Both the position numbers and the translations under genes were made by a program. From Panopea generosa (Eukaryota; Mollusca; Bivalvia; Adapedonta; Hiatellidae), in assembly GCA_029582155.1 (NCBI GenBank), contig CM055907.1, positions 10,639,874 to 10,703,873 of the forward strand: a stretch of DNA of 64,000 nt. The letters run 5' to 3'. Below, piece by piece: positions 24,691-36,039 of this stretch. Each line of letters begins with the position of its first letter. Within the stretch, counting starts at the first letter, position 1. Below the pieces are notes generated by a model. That model worked only from the letters and a program-made list of their open reading frames with translations, was not told the origin of the DNA and did no database searches.

Positions 24691-25039
24691 CCCACACCAC
24701 TGTACTGTATATTTTTTGTAGTGTTTTTTTAGTTTATACTAAATTTAATGAGTGAAGTAAGCTTGGAGGTTATATTAACTGCTCTTGGGTCAAGTTTTCT
24801 GGGTAGAATCAATATGTTTTTGAGAGGGAAAACAACACTTAATACTATTTATGAAAGGCCAGTCTGGGACTGAACCTGTGACTGCTGGCATGATCAGGTA
24901 ACATTCTATTCGCAGCACCGCAGCCTTGTATTGTTTATTGAAAATATTGTTTAGTTGATTAGCTTCAAGTAGTTGGATTCTGCACTGAAGTGTTTATAAT
25001 CTTCAACTTGCATTATGTCCACCCACCAAGTCTCATTAT
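24691..25039. other. unassigned interval
   Basis: A tRNA-B-box-like GGGACTGAACCTGTGAC (minus orientation) lies near 24868, possibly another SINE remnant. Nothing else was recognised. Confidence 0.35.
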
Positions 25040-25215
25040 AAATGACCTAACGCGGGCTGTCAATCAAGCAATTTGATCATCTAATCAGTGATCGATTTGT
25101 TTGCAAGGCCACCATTTTCTTTGGACAAGTGAATGCTCTCTGAGTAAGCACTTGTTTGCATTACATTGTATTTACTTGGACAAACTATTCACATGGTCAG
25201 CTGGCACGGTAGTCG
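25040..25215. repeat. dispersed repeat shared with 58140-58225
   Basis: GGGCTGTCAATCAAGCAATT, AATCAGTGATCGA, TTGGACAA and CACATGGTCAG(C/T)GG have counterparts in the same order in the spacer between the two arrays at 58 kb. They mark two copies of one element of unknown class. Confidence 0.55.
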
Positions 25216-25680
25216 CTCTGGCATTAGGTAAAAAACATCAGATCAATCAGTTTTAGATGACAACAACCAAGTAAGAGTGGAAACCTTGCATGTATTAGGT
25301 TATTCGTTCAATTCCTGGTATGGTATCACATGACATAATGGAATCGGTAGTTTCTCTTCCTTGATTAGCACAGCATTGGCTGGGTTGGCCCAGAGTCTGG
25401 GTGAATCATATCAGTATAGCAGGGTTTTCAGAAGTGTCTTTTGTAGACAACCACATGGTAAAACAAGAATATGTTGTAAGCATCAGCTTATTAAACTCCA
25501 GACCTTATATTGAATGTCAATTCCGAAACAACAGTGCAGTTGATAGTGTCGATCGCCCATGCCAGAGGTTCAGATGTTACAGGTTTGATCCCCAGCTCTA
25601 AAGAACAAAACTCAGTTCTGGCATTACCAAGGAAGCGACTTGAAAGCAATATAGTATACACTTTGAACTTTTATTGAAAA
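25216..25680. other. interval with tRNA-like remnants
   Basis: ACAGGTTTGATCCCCAGC at about 25579 resembles a tRNA B box with acceptor-side sequence, and GATCGCCCATGCCAGAGGTT precedes it. The paired TGCATGTATTAGG.TATTCG.TC near 25290 may be another. No exon was found. Confidence 0.35.
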
Positions 25681-25885
25681 AGCTGGACCTGATTAGCTCA
25701 GTCGGTAGTGCACCTGGCAGGGGTCGTGAGTTCGAATCTCCACCAGCAACAGTCTTGGTGATGATATACGACATTGTATCTCACTATCATTCAGGATCCC
25801 AAGAAACAATGGTTCCATTAACTGATTGTCTGTTAGCCATCAATGGCACAAAAAGGAGGCTAAATATTCAATCAATCAATCGAAT
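25681..25885 (+). mobile_element. SINE-A copy with intact tRNA head
   Basis: TTAGCTCAGTCGGTAGTGCA (A box) and GTCGTGAGTTCGAATCTCC (B box) are followed by a body with an internal deletion and the tail AATCAATCAATC. The head is tRNA-Lys/Ile-like but lacks a closing acceptor stem, so it is not a tRNA gene. Confidence 0.85.
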
Positions 25886-26234
25886 TCAAAATAAATCAGT
25901 ATAAACTAAGCCCAAATTAAACCAAATAGAAAATATTAAAATAAAAATAAAAATATGTTGAACTAACCTGGTTGAACAAACTAAATAGTTATATATCCGA
26001 AATTTATAATAAAATTGACTTCAAAATTTCTTCTGTATCCAATAAATTAACTGACAAAAATTCCACAACATAATCCATACTACCTCAGAGAAACTTAGGA
26101 AATCAACTGACTTCGAACATCACTAAACTTCCCATTATCAGCAGCAAATGGCTTCTACAGTTAACAAAATGTACCTTATCACAGGATATCATAAATATCT
26201 CCCAGGAGCAGATCCAAAATTTAAGATTTAAAAA

Positions 26235-26238
26235 GGGG

Positions 26239-26273
<35 letters not shown>
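26235..26273. repeat. poly-G tract
   Basis: Six G, one A and then about 32 consecutive G. The length may not be reliable, because homopolymers of this size are error-prone in any sequencing method. It has G-quadruplex potential. Confidence 0.85.
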
Positions 26274-26275
<2 letters not shown>

Positions 26276-26449
26276 CACTTGTGACTACAAAGTTATTGAC
26301 CTGATTTGTTTGTATATATTTTCAAAACTTTTGCATGTGTCTGTGTCCAATGTGCGCATGAAAAATCCTTTACTATTTTTTTTGTGTTTGAGTAAATGCT
26401 ATTACTTAAAATTTTGAAATGGAATACCCTCCTGTTCCCACAAGCTTGA

Positions 26450-26655
26450 TGGTTGATACATGACATTGGGTCTTATTACCATTCGTCTCTCACCTCTTAT
26501 TCAAGTGGGAAAGTAATCAGTTACTTGTGGAGATGGGGTGTGCTCAAGTACTGGTTAACCTTTCAAGATCCAAGGAAACAGTGGTAAGGTTAACTGATCT
26601 TCTGTAAGCCCTTGATAGCAAAAAATGACGCTAATTATGCAATCAATCATTCAAT
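26450..26655 (+). mobile_element. SINE-A copy, 5'-truncated
   Basis: It starts after the tRNA head at TGATACATGACATTGGGTCT, and includes CACCTCTTATTCAAGTGGGA and GAGATGGGGTGTGCTCAAGT. It ends in a degenerate AATC tail. Confidence 0.8.
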
Positions 26656-27999
26656 AAAAAATACCCTGAATCTGCACATGTATCCACTACAAATACTTGT
26701 TTTAACAATTTGTTCACTATCGCTCCATTATGTAAACTATTCCCATTAAATGTAAACACTTATATGATTCATAGATTTTTTAAGAAAAGAGCCCGTATAC
26801 TATATCTGTTACTAATGATCTCTTTGTAGCCTACATCTGACACAGTTTTAAGGTATTGTATGAATTTTACTCCCATACCTGTACAATACCTGTATCTTTA
26901 AAAGTGTTCTCATCATTTTTCCCCATTTTTATATTTCATTCCTGAATTAATGATGTATACTTAGCATAATTTACGATATGGTATAAGTTACACACAAGGT
27001 TTAAGTCCTCTACTTATATAATGTTATAATTGCCTGTCCGTTTTACTCAAACTTAATTATATGTCGCTTAATCAAAGTTTTTCTCATCGTATATTACCTA
27101 TCTTTTTATGAATGAGAGACGGTACAATACCCATTCATGCAAAATAGAACATTAATTTTCCAAAATTATAACTGTGTTAACTGAATTACCCAAATACATG
27201 GCAGTTGTCCTGCATCTGGCACTACACACACTTAAAGGCCAGGTTATAGGTTTGAATCCCTTCACCCCAACCATTGGAAGTCAACCAACGATTGGCTGCC
27301 TTAGGTGAAATATTGTTTTTGGTGTTTTTTTTTATACTTTCTGATCCTTTAAATATGAAAAATATCTAGTAGCAAGTACTTGAGCCAATGCAGGAAGAAA
27401 ACCTTGCTGAAGGATTGACAAAACACAACACAACACATGGTTATACAGAAGAATCAAACCCACAACTCAAAAACACAACACATGGCTATACAGAGGTTCA
27501 AACCTATGACTCTAAAACACAACACAATGCTGTACAGAGGATCAAACATAAGACCCCTAACTCCATAATCTTACACATACCCTATCAGAATGTCTCTCCA
27601 TTGGTTAAGAGGTATTTATGATAACTTCCACAGAAACAGTACCTTATCAATAATTCCAGACATTCACTGAAATAAATCCACCAAACATTCACTGAAATAA
27701 ATCCACAAATATTCAAATATATATACCTCACACAAAATTTGTGTAAACTGAGGTCACAAACTCTGACATCTGACCCCTGTTATCAATGAATCAAGTCATT
27801 TGTGAATGACTAAAAACAAACATATCTTGTGTAGCCTTTGATGCATGAATTACATTTAATTCAACCAGAGTTTCCCCATGTTACTGTCCTGACAAGATAA
27901 AATACAAACTAACATTAACTGGAGTCAGTGAAGAACATCATACTAGACCAAGCCAACTTCTTCATTGTTTTATTTGGTGTATATCATTAAAATTCTAAT
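26656..27999. other. intronic interval with small duplications
   Basis: 27425-27560 holds three units of about 45 bp (ACACAACACATGG, TATACAGAGG, CAAACC.A.GACTC). 27660-27712 holds a two-copy 25-bp unit (CATTCACTGAAATAAATCCA). GGTTATAGGTTTGAATCCC near 27242 is B-box-like. No exon was recognised. Confidence 0.55.
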
Positions 28000-28440
28000 T
28001 GTGAGTTTATCACTTATCAGGGGTTTATCATTACTTGCATGTTCCTCATTTAATTGTGAGTCTATCATTACTTGCATGTTCCTCATTTAATTGTTAGTTT
28101 ATCATTACTTGCATGTTCATCATTTAATTTTGAGTTTATCCTTAATTGCATGTTCATCATTTAATTGTGAGTTTATTATTACTTGCATGTTCATCATTTA
28201 ATTGCATGTTCATCATTTAATTGTGAGTTTATCCTTACTTGCATGTTCATCATTTAATTGTGGGTTTATCCTTACTTGCATGTTCATCATTTAATTGTGA
28301 GTTTATCATTACTTGCATGTTCATCATTTACTTGTGAGTTTATCATTACTTGCATGTTCATCATTTAATTGTGAGTTCATGATAAGTTGTATGTTAATCA
28401 TTAATTGGATGTTAATCATTAACTGGTTGTTTATCATTGG
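28000..28440. repeat. 37-bp tandem array
   Basis: About eleven units contain TGAGTTTATCATTACTTGCA and TGTTCATCATTTAATTG, with some shortened units (TTAATTGCATGTTCATCATT). Divergence increases at both ends. Confidence 0.92.
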
Positions 28441-29085
28441 CAGATCCAGGATTTTTAGTTAAGTGGGGTCTTCCAGTTTCAGTCAGTCCAATTTTTTGTT
28501 TTTTGCTGCTGTAAAATCATTAAATATGTAGGATAAAATGAAACATTTTAAAACGACAGTCTCTTACTTAAAGCAATATTAGTCAAATCCGAGCCAATAG
28601 CACAACAGAAGTCAACCTCTAGCACCCTGGATCACTTGTATTGCACTGATACCAGGTCTCTGATCTCAAAGACCATAATTTAATTTAAAAACTCTAGTAG
28701 TGCAATCACTAACCCCCATGACACCCACCAATATCTTCAAAGGTCAAGTGTAATTTAAACAATAAAAGTATGATATGATTGTAATATGGCTTTAATACAA
28801 AGAGAATTATTGTTGGGTTCAGTACAGTTTCATTTTTATTTCATCAAGCGCTTTCGGAAGTGGTATAATTATAATTTCCAATTTCAGTTTTCTCGAGTGA
28901 AATTTAACTGATGTTTCGCTAAAAACAACCATTTTTGTTGTTATTTTATGATAAAAAACAGTGAAATTACTACTTATACCCTCACTATTCTAAAATTGAA
29001 ATAATCAAAATTAATTCACCAACAAATCTTTATAATTCATCAAAAAGCATGAAATACATGTTTATCATATCCCACAATTTGTATC
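28441..29085. other. unassigned interval
   Basis: GGCAGATCCAGGATTTTTAG at 28440 resembles repeat words near 10129 and 26206. The rest is AT-rich with no recognised feature. Confidence 0.4.
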
Positions 29086-29609
29086 TTAAAGGGAATATAT
29101 CAGGATTTTACAAAGTTTTGAAACTGGCTAAAAACATTTTTTCTAATATATCATGCCTATATTCTCACTGACCTCGTATTGCCAAAATGATGTTTAAACA
29201 CGACAAAATAATACAGTAAAAAGGAATTTTCTAACTTGGGCTACGCGCCTAGGTTAGACTTAAATAGATTTCCCGCTTAAAATTGAAACATATTTTGGTA
29301 CATATTAAATGAAAATTAAAATTAATTTTTATTTCAATTTGATTAATTACACAGGTTTACATGTATTAAAAATTGTTTCATCTTAAAAAGAGTCCATATG
29401 ACGAATGGGACTGTCGTCAGCACCAAGCAGTATTCAAGTGTTGTCTATTTTTAGAATGAGGATTTCGTTTCAAGTTAAATATTGATTTTGACATAACAAA
29501 CCATTCATACTTTATGTATTAATGATTATGAGATGCTTTTTATCCATTTTAAAAAGAATTCAATTTTTGAAGACAACTGAAGCATTTTTTCCTGATATTC
29601 ACCCTTTAA
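29086..29609. mobile_element. TIR element, TTAA-flanked family, most complete copy
   Basis: A left terminus TTAAAGGGAATATATCAGGA and a right terminus TCCTGATATTCACCCTTTAA form inverted ends around a 524-bp element bounded by TTAA. The interior matches 13488-13992. It includes AACTTGGGCTACGCGCCTAG and AGATTTCCCGCTTAAAATTG, words that recur at 44380, 46765 and 47590. No ORF was seen. Confidence 0.85.
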
Positions 29610-29899
29610 TCCATAATTCCACATCAGATTAATGCTTATCTTCTCTGTTTCTCTTATCTCCACCACTAATTACCATCAACCACTTCATCAAAGATAACAA
29701 CTGTTTTATTATTACAACTGCAAGATAAAGGTCAAAGTTGAGAGGTTACCCTGGAATACCTGATATTTGTTCTGAAGGAAAAAAACTCAACCATTAAAAA
29801 AAAATATAAAAAAATAATAATAAAAAACTATATAATTATACTGCCATACTACAATACACACAATGTAGCCATACTCAACAGTAACAACTGGAGAATGTC
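29610..29899. other. unassigned interval
   Basis: AT-rich, with an A-rich run at 29790-29830. Nothing was recognised. Confidence 0.4.
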
Positions 29900-29995
29900 C
29901 ACCATGGCTGAGTGGTCAAGACACTGTCGTCTAATGACCACTTATCTCTCACCGCTGAGGTTGTTGATTCAAACCCAGCTGCTCGAGTGAGCTAA
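29900..29995 (+). mobile_element. SINE-B head fragment
   Basis: TGGCTGAGTGGTCAAGACAC (A box) and GTTGATTCAAACCCAGC (degraded B box) are spaced as in the SINE-B head. No body follows. Confidence 0.6.
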
Positions 29996-30204
29996 ATAAT
30001 AATTACTATCGACTACACGAGGTGGATTAAATAAAAATCAAACTACACAACAATGTCATAAAAATACAGAAAATAACGTATATAAATGTAATAATGCTTT
30101 ATAAAAAATCAAATGAGTGAAATATTTATTATAAATAAAAACATTTTGTCATTGTTATCAATAGACTGAGAACAATTACGGTTTAATAACTGATATAACC
30201 TATG

Positions 30205-30450
30205 TCGAGGTATACCAGATGACCAGTTAACTAACCATTCCTTCCTGGGATCCTGAAAGGTTAACCAGTGCTCAAGCACACCTTTCTCTGCAAATAACTG
30301 ATTACTTTTCCAGTTGAATCAGTGGTGAGAGATGAATGGCAGTAAGACACAATGTGGTATATCAATCATTGAGGCCTTGTAGGGATTTGAACACACGTGC
30401 CAGGGATTGATAGTCAGACGTGCTACCAAATGAGCTAACAGGACTCAGCC
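30205..30450 (-). mobile_element. SINE-A copy
   Basis: Body words GGGATCCTGAAAGGTTAACC and TGAATCAGTGGTGAGAGATG lie beside a minus-strand head with GGATTGATAGTCAGACGTGC at the right end. The tail is missing. Confidence 0.8.
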
Positions 30451-30654
30451 ATACAGTCAGACTGCCAAAGTTATATTCGGAAGTGAAAGTAAGTTACAAA
30501 TCTACCACATAAGGCAAAAAAAACACTAACAAAACCCAGTATCAGTTCTCATATCTGTTAGAAGCAGTTGAGATGACGGAAGTTTGGGAATGGTCGTTTC
30601 CTTTCCTCACTAATTGTACAGCTGCACATCAAACAGCTGAAATAATTCTATCAC

Positions 30655-31440
30655 TCAAATAAAGTCAATTACTTCTCAAATAATGGAATGTTCCAACATA
30701 ACCAATTAATTGAACAGTAATATTGCCAGTCACATCTATACAATAGTAGAAGAGTCCATTCTAAAATAAAAGGTTCCAAATAAAGTCAATTACTTCTCTA
30801 ATAATGGAATGTTCCAACATAACAATTAATTGAACAGTAATATTGTCAGTCACATCTATACAATAGTGGTAGAGTTCATTCTAAAATAAAAGGTTCCAAA
30901 TAAAGTCGATTATTCCTTAAGTAACGGAATGTTCTAATATAACCAATTATTTTTACAGTAATATTGTCAATCACATCTCTTCAATAGTGGAAGAGTCCAT
31001 TCTAAAATAAAAGGTTCCAAATAAAGTTGATTACACCTAAAGTAATGGAATGTTCCAACATAACCAATTATTTTTACAGTAATATTGTTATTCACATCTC
31101 TACAATAGTGGAAGTGTCCATTCTAAAATAAAACGTTCCAAATAAAGTAAATTACACCTTAAGTAATTGAATGTTCCAACATAACCAATTATTTTTACAG
31201 TAATATTGTCAGTCACTCTCTACAATAGTGGAAGAGTCCATTCTAAAATAAAAGGTTCCAAATAAAGTCAATTACTTCTAAAGTAATGGAACACTCCAAC
31301 ATAAGCAATTATCATTACAGTAATATTGTAACCAATTATTTTTACAGTAATTATAATTACTCCTACAGTAATATTATCAGTCACATCTGTACAATAGTGG
31401 AATAGTGCATTATAAGATAAAAGGTTATGAATGTCAAGTA
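30655..31440. repeat. about 121-bp tandem array sharing a core with the next two arrays
   Basis: Six to seven units contain GGTTCCAAATAAAGTCAATT, GGAATGTTCCAACATAACCA, TACAGTAATATTGTCAGTCA and the core ACAATAGTGGAAGAGTCCAT. GGAATGTTCC is a perfect short palindrome. Units towards the right are scrambled. Confidence 0.93.
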
Positions 31441-31504
31441 CTTCTGTAATAATAGACTAAGCCAATAAAGGAAAAAATACTTTTTTAATACCAGCAATGA
31501 TCTA

Positions 31505-32600
31505 CAGTAAGTTATCAGTCAGGTATCTACAATAGTGGAACAGTCCATTAAAGTCCTAAACCAACCACACCAAAACAGTATATTATGGTTATCTAATCAT
31601 CTACAATAGTGGAACAGTCCATTAAAGTCCTAAACCAACCACACCAAAACAGTATATTATGGTTATCTAACCATCTACAATAGTGGAACAGTCCATTAAA
31701 GTCCTAAACCAACTACACCAAAACAGTATATTATGGTTATCTAACCATCTACAATAGTGGAACAGTCCATTAAAGTCCTAAACAAACTACACCAAAACAG
31801 TATATTATGGTTATCTAACCATCTACAATAGTGGAACAGTCCATTAAAGTCCTAAACCAACTACACCAAAACAGTATATTATGGTTATCTAACCATCTAC
31901 AATAGTGGAACAGTCCATTTAAGTCCTAAACCAACTACACTAAAACAGTATATTATGGTTATCTAAGAATCTACAATAGTGGAACAGTCCATTGAAGTTC
32001 GAAACCAACTACACTAAAACAGTATATTATGGTTATCTAAGAATCTACAATAGTGGAACAGTCCATTGAAGTCCTAAACCAACTACACCAAAACAGTATG
32101 TTATGGTTATCTAACCATCTACAATAGTGGAACAGTCCATTGAAGTTCTAAAAGTAGTATATTACGTTTGTCTAACTAATTTCAATATTGAATAGCGGAA
32201 TAACCCTTTTAAGTCCTGAACCAAATACACTTAAACAGTATATCATGGTTGTAAAACCATCTACAATAGTGGAACAGTTCATTAAAGTCCTAAACCAACC
32301 ACACCAAAACAGTATATTACGGTTGTAAAACCATCTACAATAGTGGAACAGTTCATTAAAGTCCTAAACCAAATACACTAAAACAGTATATTATGGTTGT
32401 CAAACCATCTACAATAGTGAAACAGTTCATTGCAGTCCTGAACAAAATACACTAAAACAGTATATTTTGGTTGTCAAACGATCTATAATACTGGAACAGT
32501 TCATTAAAGTCCTAAATTAACTACACTAAAACAGTAAATTGTGATTATCTGACCATTTACAAAAGTGGAACAGTCCATTATGGGCCATAACCAACTACAC
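31505..32600. repeat. 74-bp tandem array
   Basis: About 14 units of 74 bp contain ACAATAGTGGAACAGTCCAT, TAAAGTCCTAAACCAACTAC and CAAAACAGTATATTATGG. Central units (31600-32100) are nearly identical; both edges are diverged. The 20-bp core is the one seen in the 121-bp array on its left. Confidence 0.95.
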
Positions 32601-35600
32601 TAGTGAAACAGTCTGTGGTTGTTTACCCATGTACACCATTGGAACAATCTGCTAACTGCAACAGTTACCAAAATACATTAGTGGAGCAATACATTTTTGT
32701 CTAGGAAGTAATATATCAAATTATGGACCAGTAACAAATATACAAGAGTGAAGTTATCATATATGGTCCATAAACCAATATAATTATAATAGCGAAACAA
32801 TCTATTATGTTCAAGGTATCAAAATGTAATAATGAAACAATTCATTATGGTCCAGTAACCAATATATAATAATGGAGCAATGCATTATAGTCCAGAAACC
32901 AACATACAATAGTGGAGCAATTCATTAAGGTCCAGTAACCAATATATAATAATGGAGCAATGCATTATGACCAAGACACCAATATACAACAGTGGAACAA
33001 TCGATTTTGGTCACGGAACCAATATACAATAACGGAGCAATGCATTATAGGCTAGGAACCAAAACACAAGAGTGGAGTAACACATTATGGACCAGTAACA
33101 AATATAAAATAGTTGAATAATTCATTTCTATGGTCCAGTAACCAATTTATAATAATGGAGCAATGCATTATGGTGCAGTAACCAATATACAATAGTGAAG
33201 CAATTCATTATGGTCCAATTACCAATAAACAATAGTGGAACAGTGCATTTAGGTCCAGTAACCAATATATAATAATGGAGCAATCCATTAAGATTCAGTA
33301 ACTAATATACAATAGTGGAGCAACTCCTTATGGTCCAGTAACCATTATACAATAGACAAGCAATATACGTTGGTCAAGTAACCAATAAACAATAGATGAG
33401 CAATACATTATGGTCCAGTAACTAATAAACAATAGTGGAACAACTCCTTATGGTCCAGTTACCAATATACAATAGACAAGCAATACATTATCGTCCAGTA
33501 ACCAATATACAATAGACAAGCAATACATTATCCTCCAATATACAATAGACAAGCAATACAGTATGGTCCATTAACCAATATACAATAGACAAGCAATACA
33601 GTATGGTCCAGTAACCAATATACAATAGACGAGCAATACATTATGGTCCAGTAACCAATATACAATAGATGAGCAATACATTATGGTCCAGTAACCAATA
33701 TACAATAGACAAGCAATACATTATGGTCCAGTTACCAATATATAATAGTGGAGCAACTCCTTATGGTCCAGTAACCAATGTACAATAGGCAAGCAATACA
33801 ATATGGTTCAGTAACCAATATACAATAGACAAGCAATACATTATGGTCCAGTAACCAATATACAATAGACAAGCAATACATTTAGGTCCAGTAACTAATA
33901 TACAATAGTGGTGCAACTCCTTATGGTCCAGTTACCAATATACAATAGACAAGCAATACATTATGGTCCAGTAACCAATATACAATAGACGAGCAATACA
34001 TTATGGTCCAGTAACCAATATACAATAGACGAACAATACATTATGGTCATGTTACCAATATACAATAGACAAGCAATACATTAAGGTCCAGTAACTAATA
34101 TACATTAGACAAGCATCACATTATGGTCCAATAACCAATATACAATAGACGAGCAATACATTATGGTCCAGTAACCAATATACAATAGGCGAGCAATACA
34201 TTATGGTCCAGTTACCAATATACAACAGTTGAGCAACACATTTTGGTCAAGTAACCAATATACAATAGTGGAACAATCTATCATGGTCCAATTACCAATA
34301 TACAATAGTGGAATAATCCATTATGGTCCAATATACAATAGTGGAGTAACACATTATGGTCCAGTAACCATTATACAAGAGTGGATCAACACATTATGGA
34401 CCAGCTACAATTATACAATAGTGGAGCAACACATTACAGTCCAGTAACCAATATACAATAGTGGAGTAACACATTATGAACCAGTTACAAATATACAATA
34501 GTAGAACAATTCATTATGGTCCAGTAACCAATATACAAAAGTGGAGTAACACGTTATGGTCCAGTAACCATTATACAAGGGTGGATCAGCACATTATGGA
34601 CCAATTACAAATATACAATAGTTGAACATTTCATTATGGTCCAGTAACAAATATACAATAGTAGATCAACATATCATGGGCCAGTAACCAATATACAATA
34701 GTGGATCAACACATTATGGTCCAGTAACAAATATACAATAGTGGATCAACACATTATGGTCCAGTAACCAATATGCAATAGAAGATCAACATATTATGGT
34801 TCAGTTACAAATATACAATAGTGGATCAACACATTATGGTCCAGTAACCAATATGCAATAGTGGATCAACATATTATGGAGCAGTTACAAATATACAATA
34901 GTGGAACAATTCATTATGGTCCAGTAACCAATATGCAATAGTGAATCAACATATTAAGGTCCAGTTACAAATATACAATAGTGGATCATCACATTATGGT
35001 CCAGTAACCAATATGCAATAGTGGATCAACATATTAAGGTCCAGTTACAAATATACAATAGTGGATCAACACATTAAAATCCAGTAACCAATATGCAATA
35101 ATGGATCAACATATTATGGTCCAGTTACAAATATACAATAGTGGATCAACACATTATAATCCAGTAACCAATATGCAATAATGGATCAACATATTATGGT
35201 CCAGTTACAAATATACAATAGTGGATCAACATATTATGGACCAGTTACAAATATAAAATAGAAGAACAATACTTTTTGGTTCAGTATTCAATATACAATA
35301 GTGGAATAATCCATTATGATCCAATAACCAATATACAATAGCGGAATAATCCATTATGATCGAATATACAATAGTGGAGTAACCCATTATGGTCCAATAA
35401 CCATTATACAAGAGTCGATCAACACATTATAGACCAGCTACAAATATACAATAGTGGAACAATTCATTATGATCCAGTTACAAATATACAATAGTGGAGC
35501 AACACATTATGGTCCAGTAACCAATATGCAATAGTGGATCAACATATAATGGACCAGCTACAAATATAAAATAGTGGAACAATACTTTTTGGTTCAGTTA

Positions 35601-35930
35601 TCAATATACAATAGTGGAACAATCTATAATGGGCCAATATACAATAGTGGAGTAACCCATAATGGTCCAGTAACCAATATACAATAGCAGAATAATTCAG
35701 CATGGCCAAGTTACCAATATACAATAGTGGAGCAATGCAACACGTTATGGACCAGTAACAAACATACATATGGACATGATCCCTAAACCAATAAACAATA
35801 GTGGAACAATTCATTATGGTCCAGGTATCAAAATATAATAGTGGAGAAATCCATTATGATCCAGTCACAAATATACAATAGAGGAACAATCAAATATCCA
35901 CAAGGTCAATAAACATGTAGAATATCAACA
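32601..35930. repeat. 40-bp tandem array
   Basis: About 80 units of 40 bp contain TATGGTCCAGTAACCAATAT and ACAATAGTGGAGCAACACAT. Subfamilies are zoned: ACAATAGACAAGCAATACAT dominates 33350-34200, and GTGGATCAACACATTATGG dominates 34660-35240. It retains the core ACAATAGTGGA.CA from the neighbouring 74- and 121-bp arrays. Confidence 0.95.
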
Positions 35931-36039
35931 ATAATGGTACAATCCAAATAATGTTAGGCAATCTGTCTACATCAGTGGACAATAAGCCATTAGGGATCAA
36001 TCATACTAATGGGCCACTTCAATAAATAACCAGACAGCT

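Noticed and set aside
25681..25760. Possible tRNA genes (also 38985, 41997 and 60525)
   Set aside because: A and B boxes are present, but acceptor and anticodon stems do not close and SINE bodies follow. They are SINE heads.
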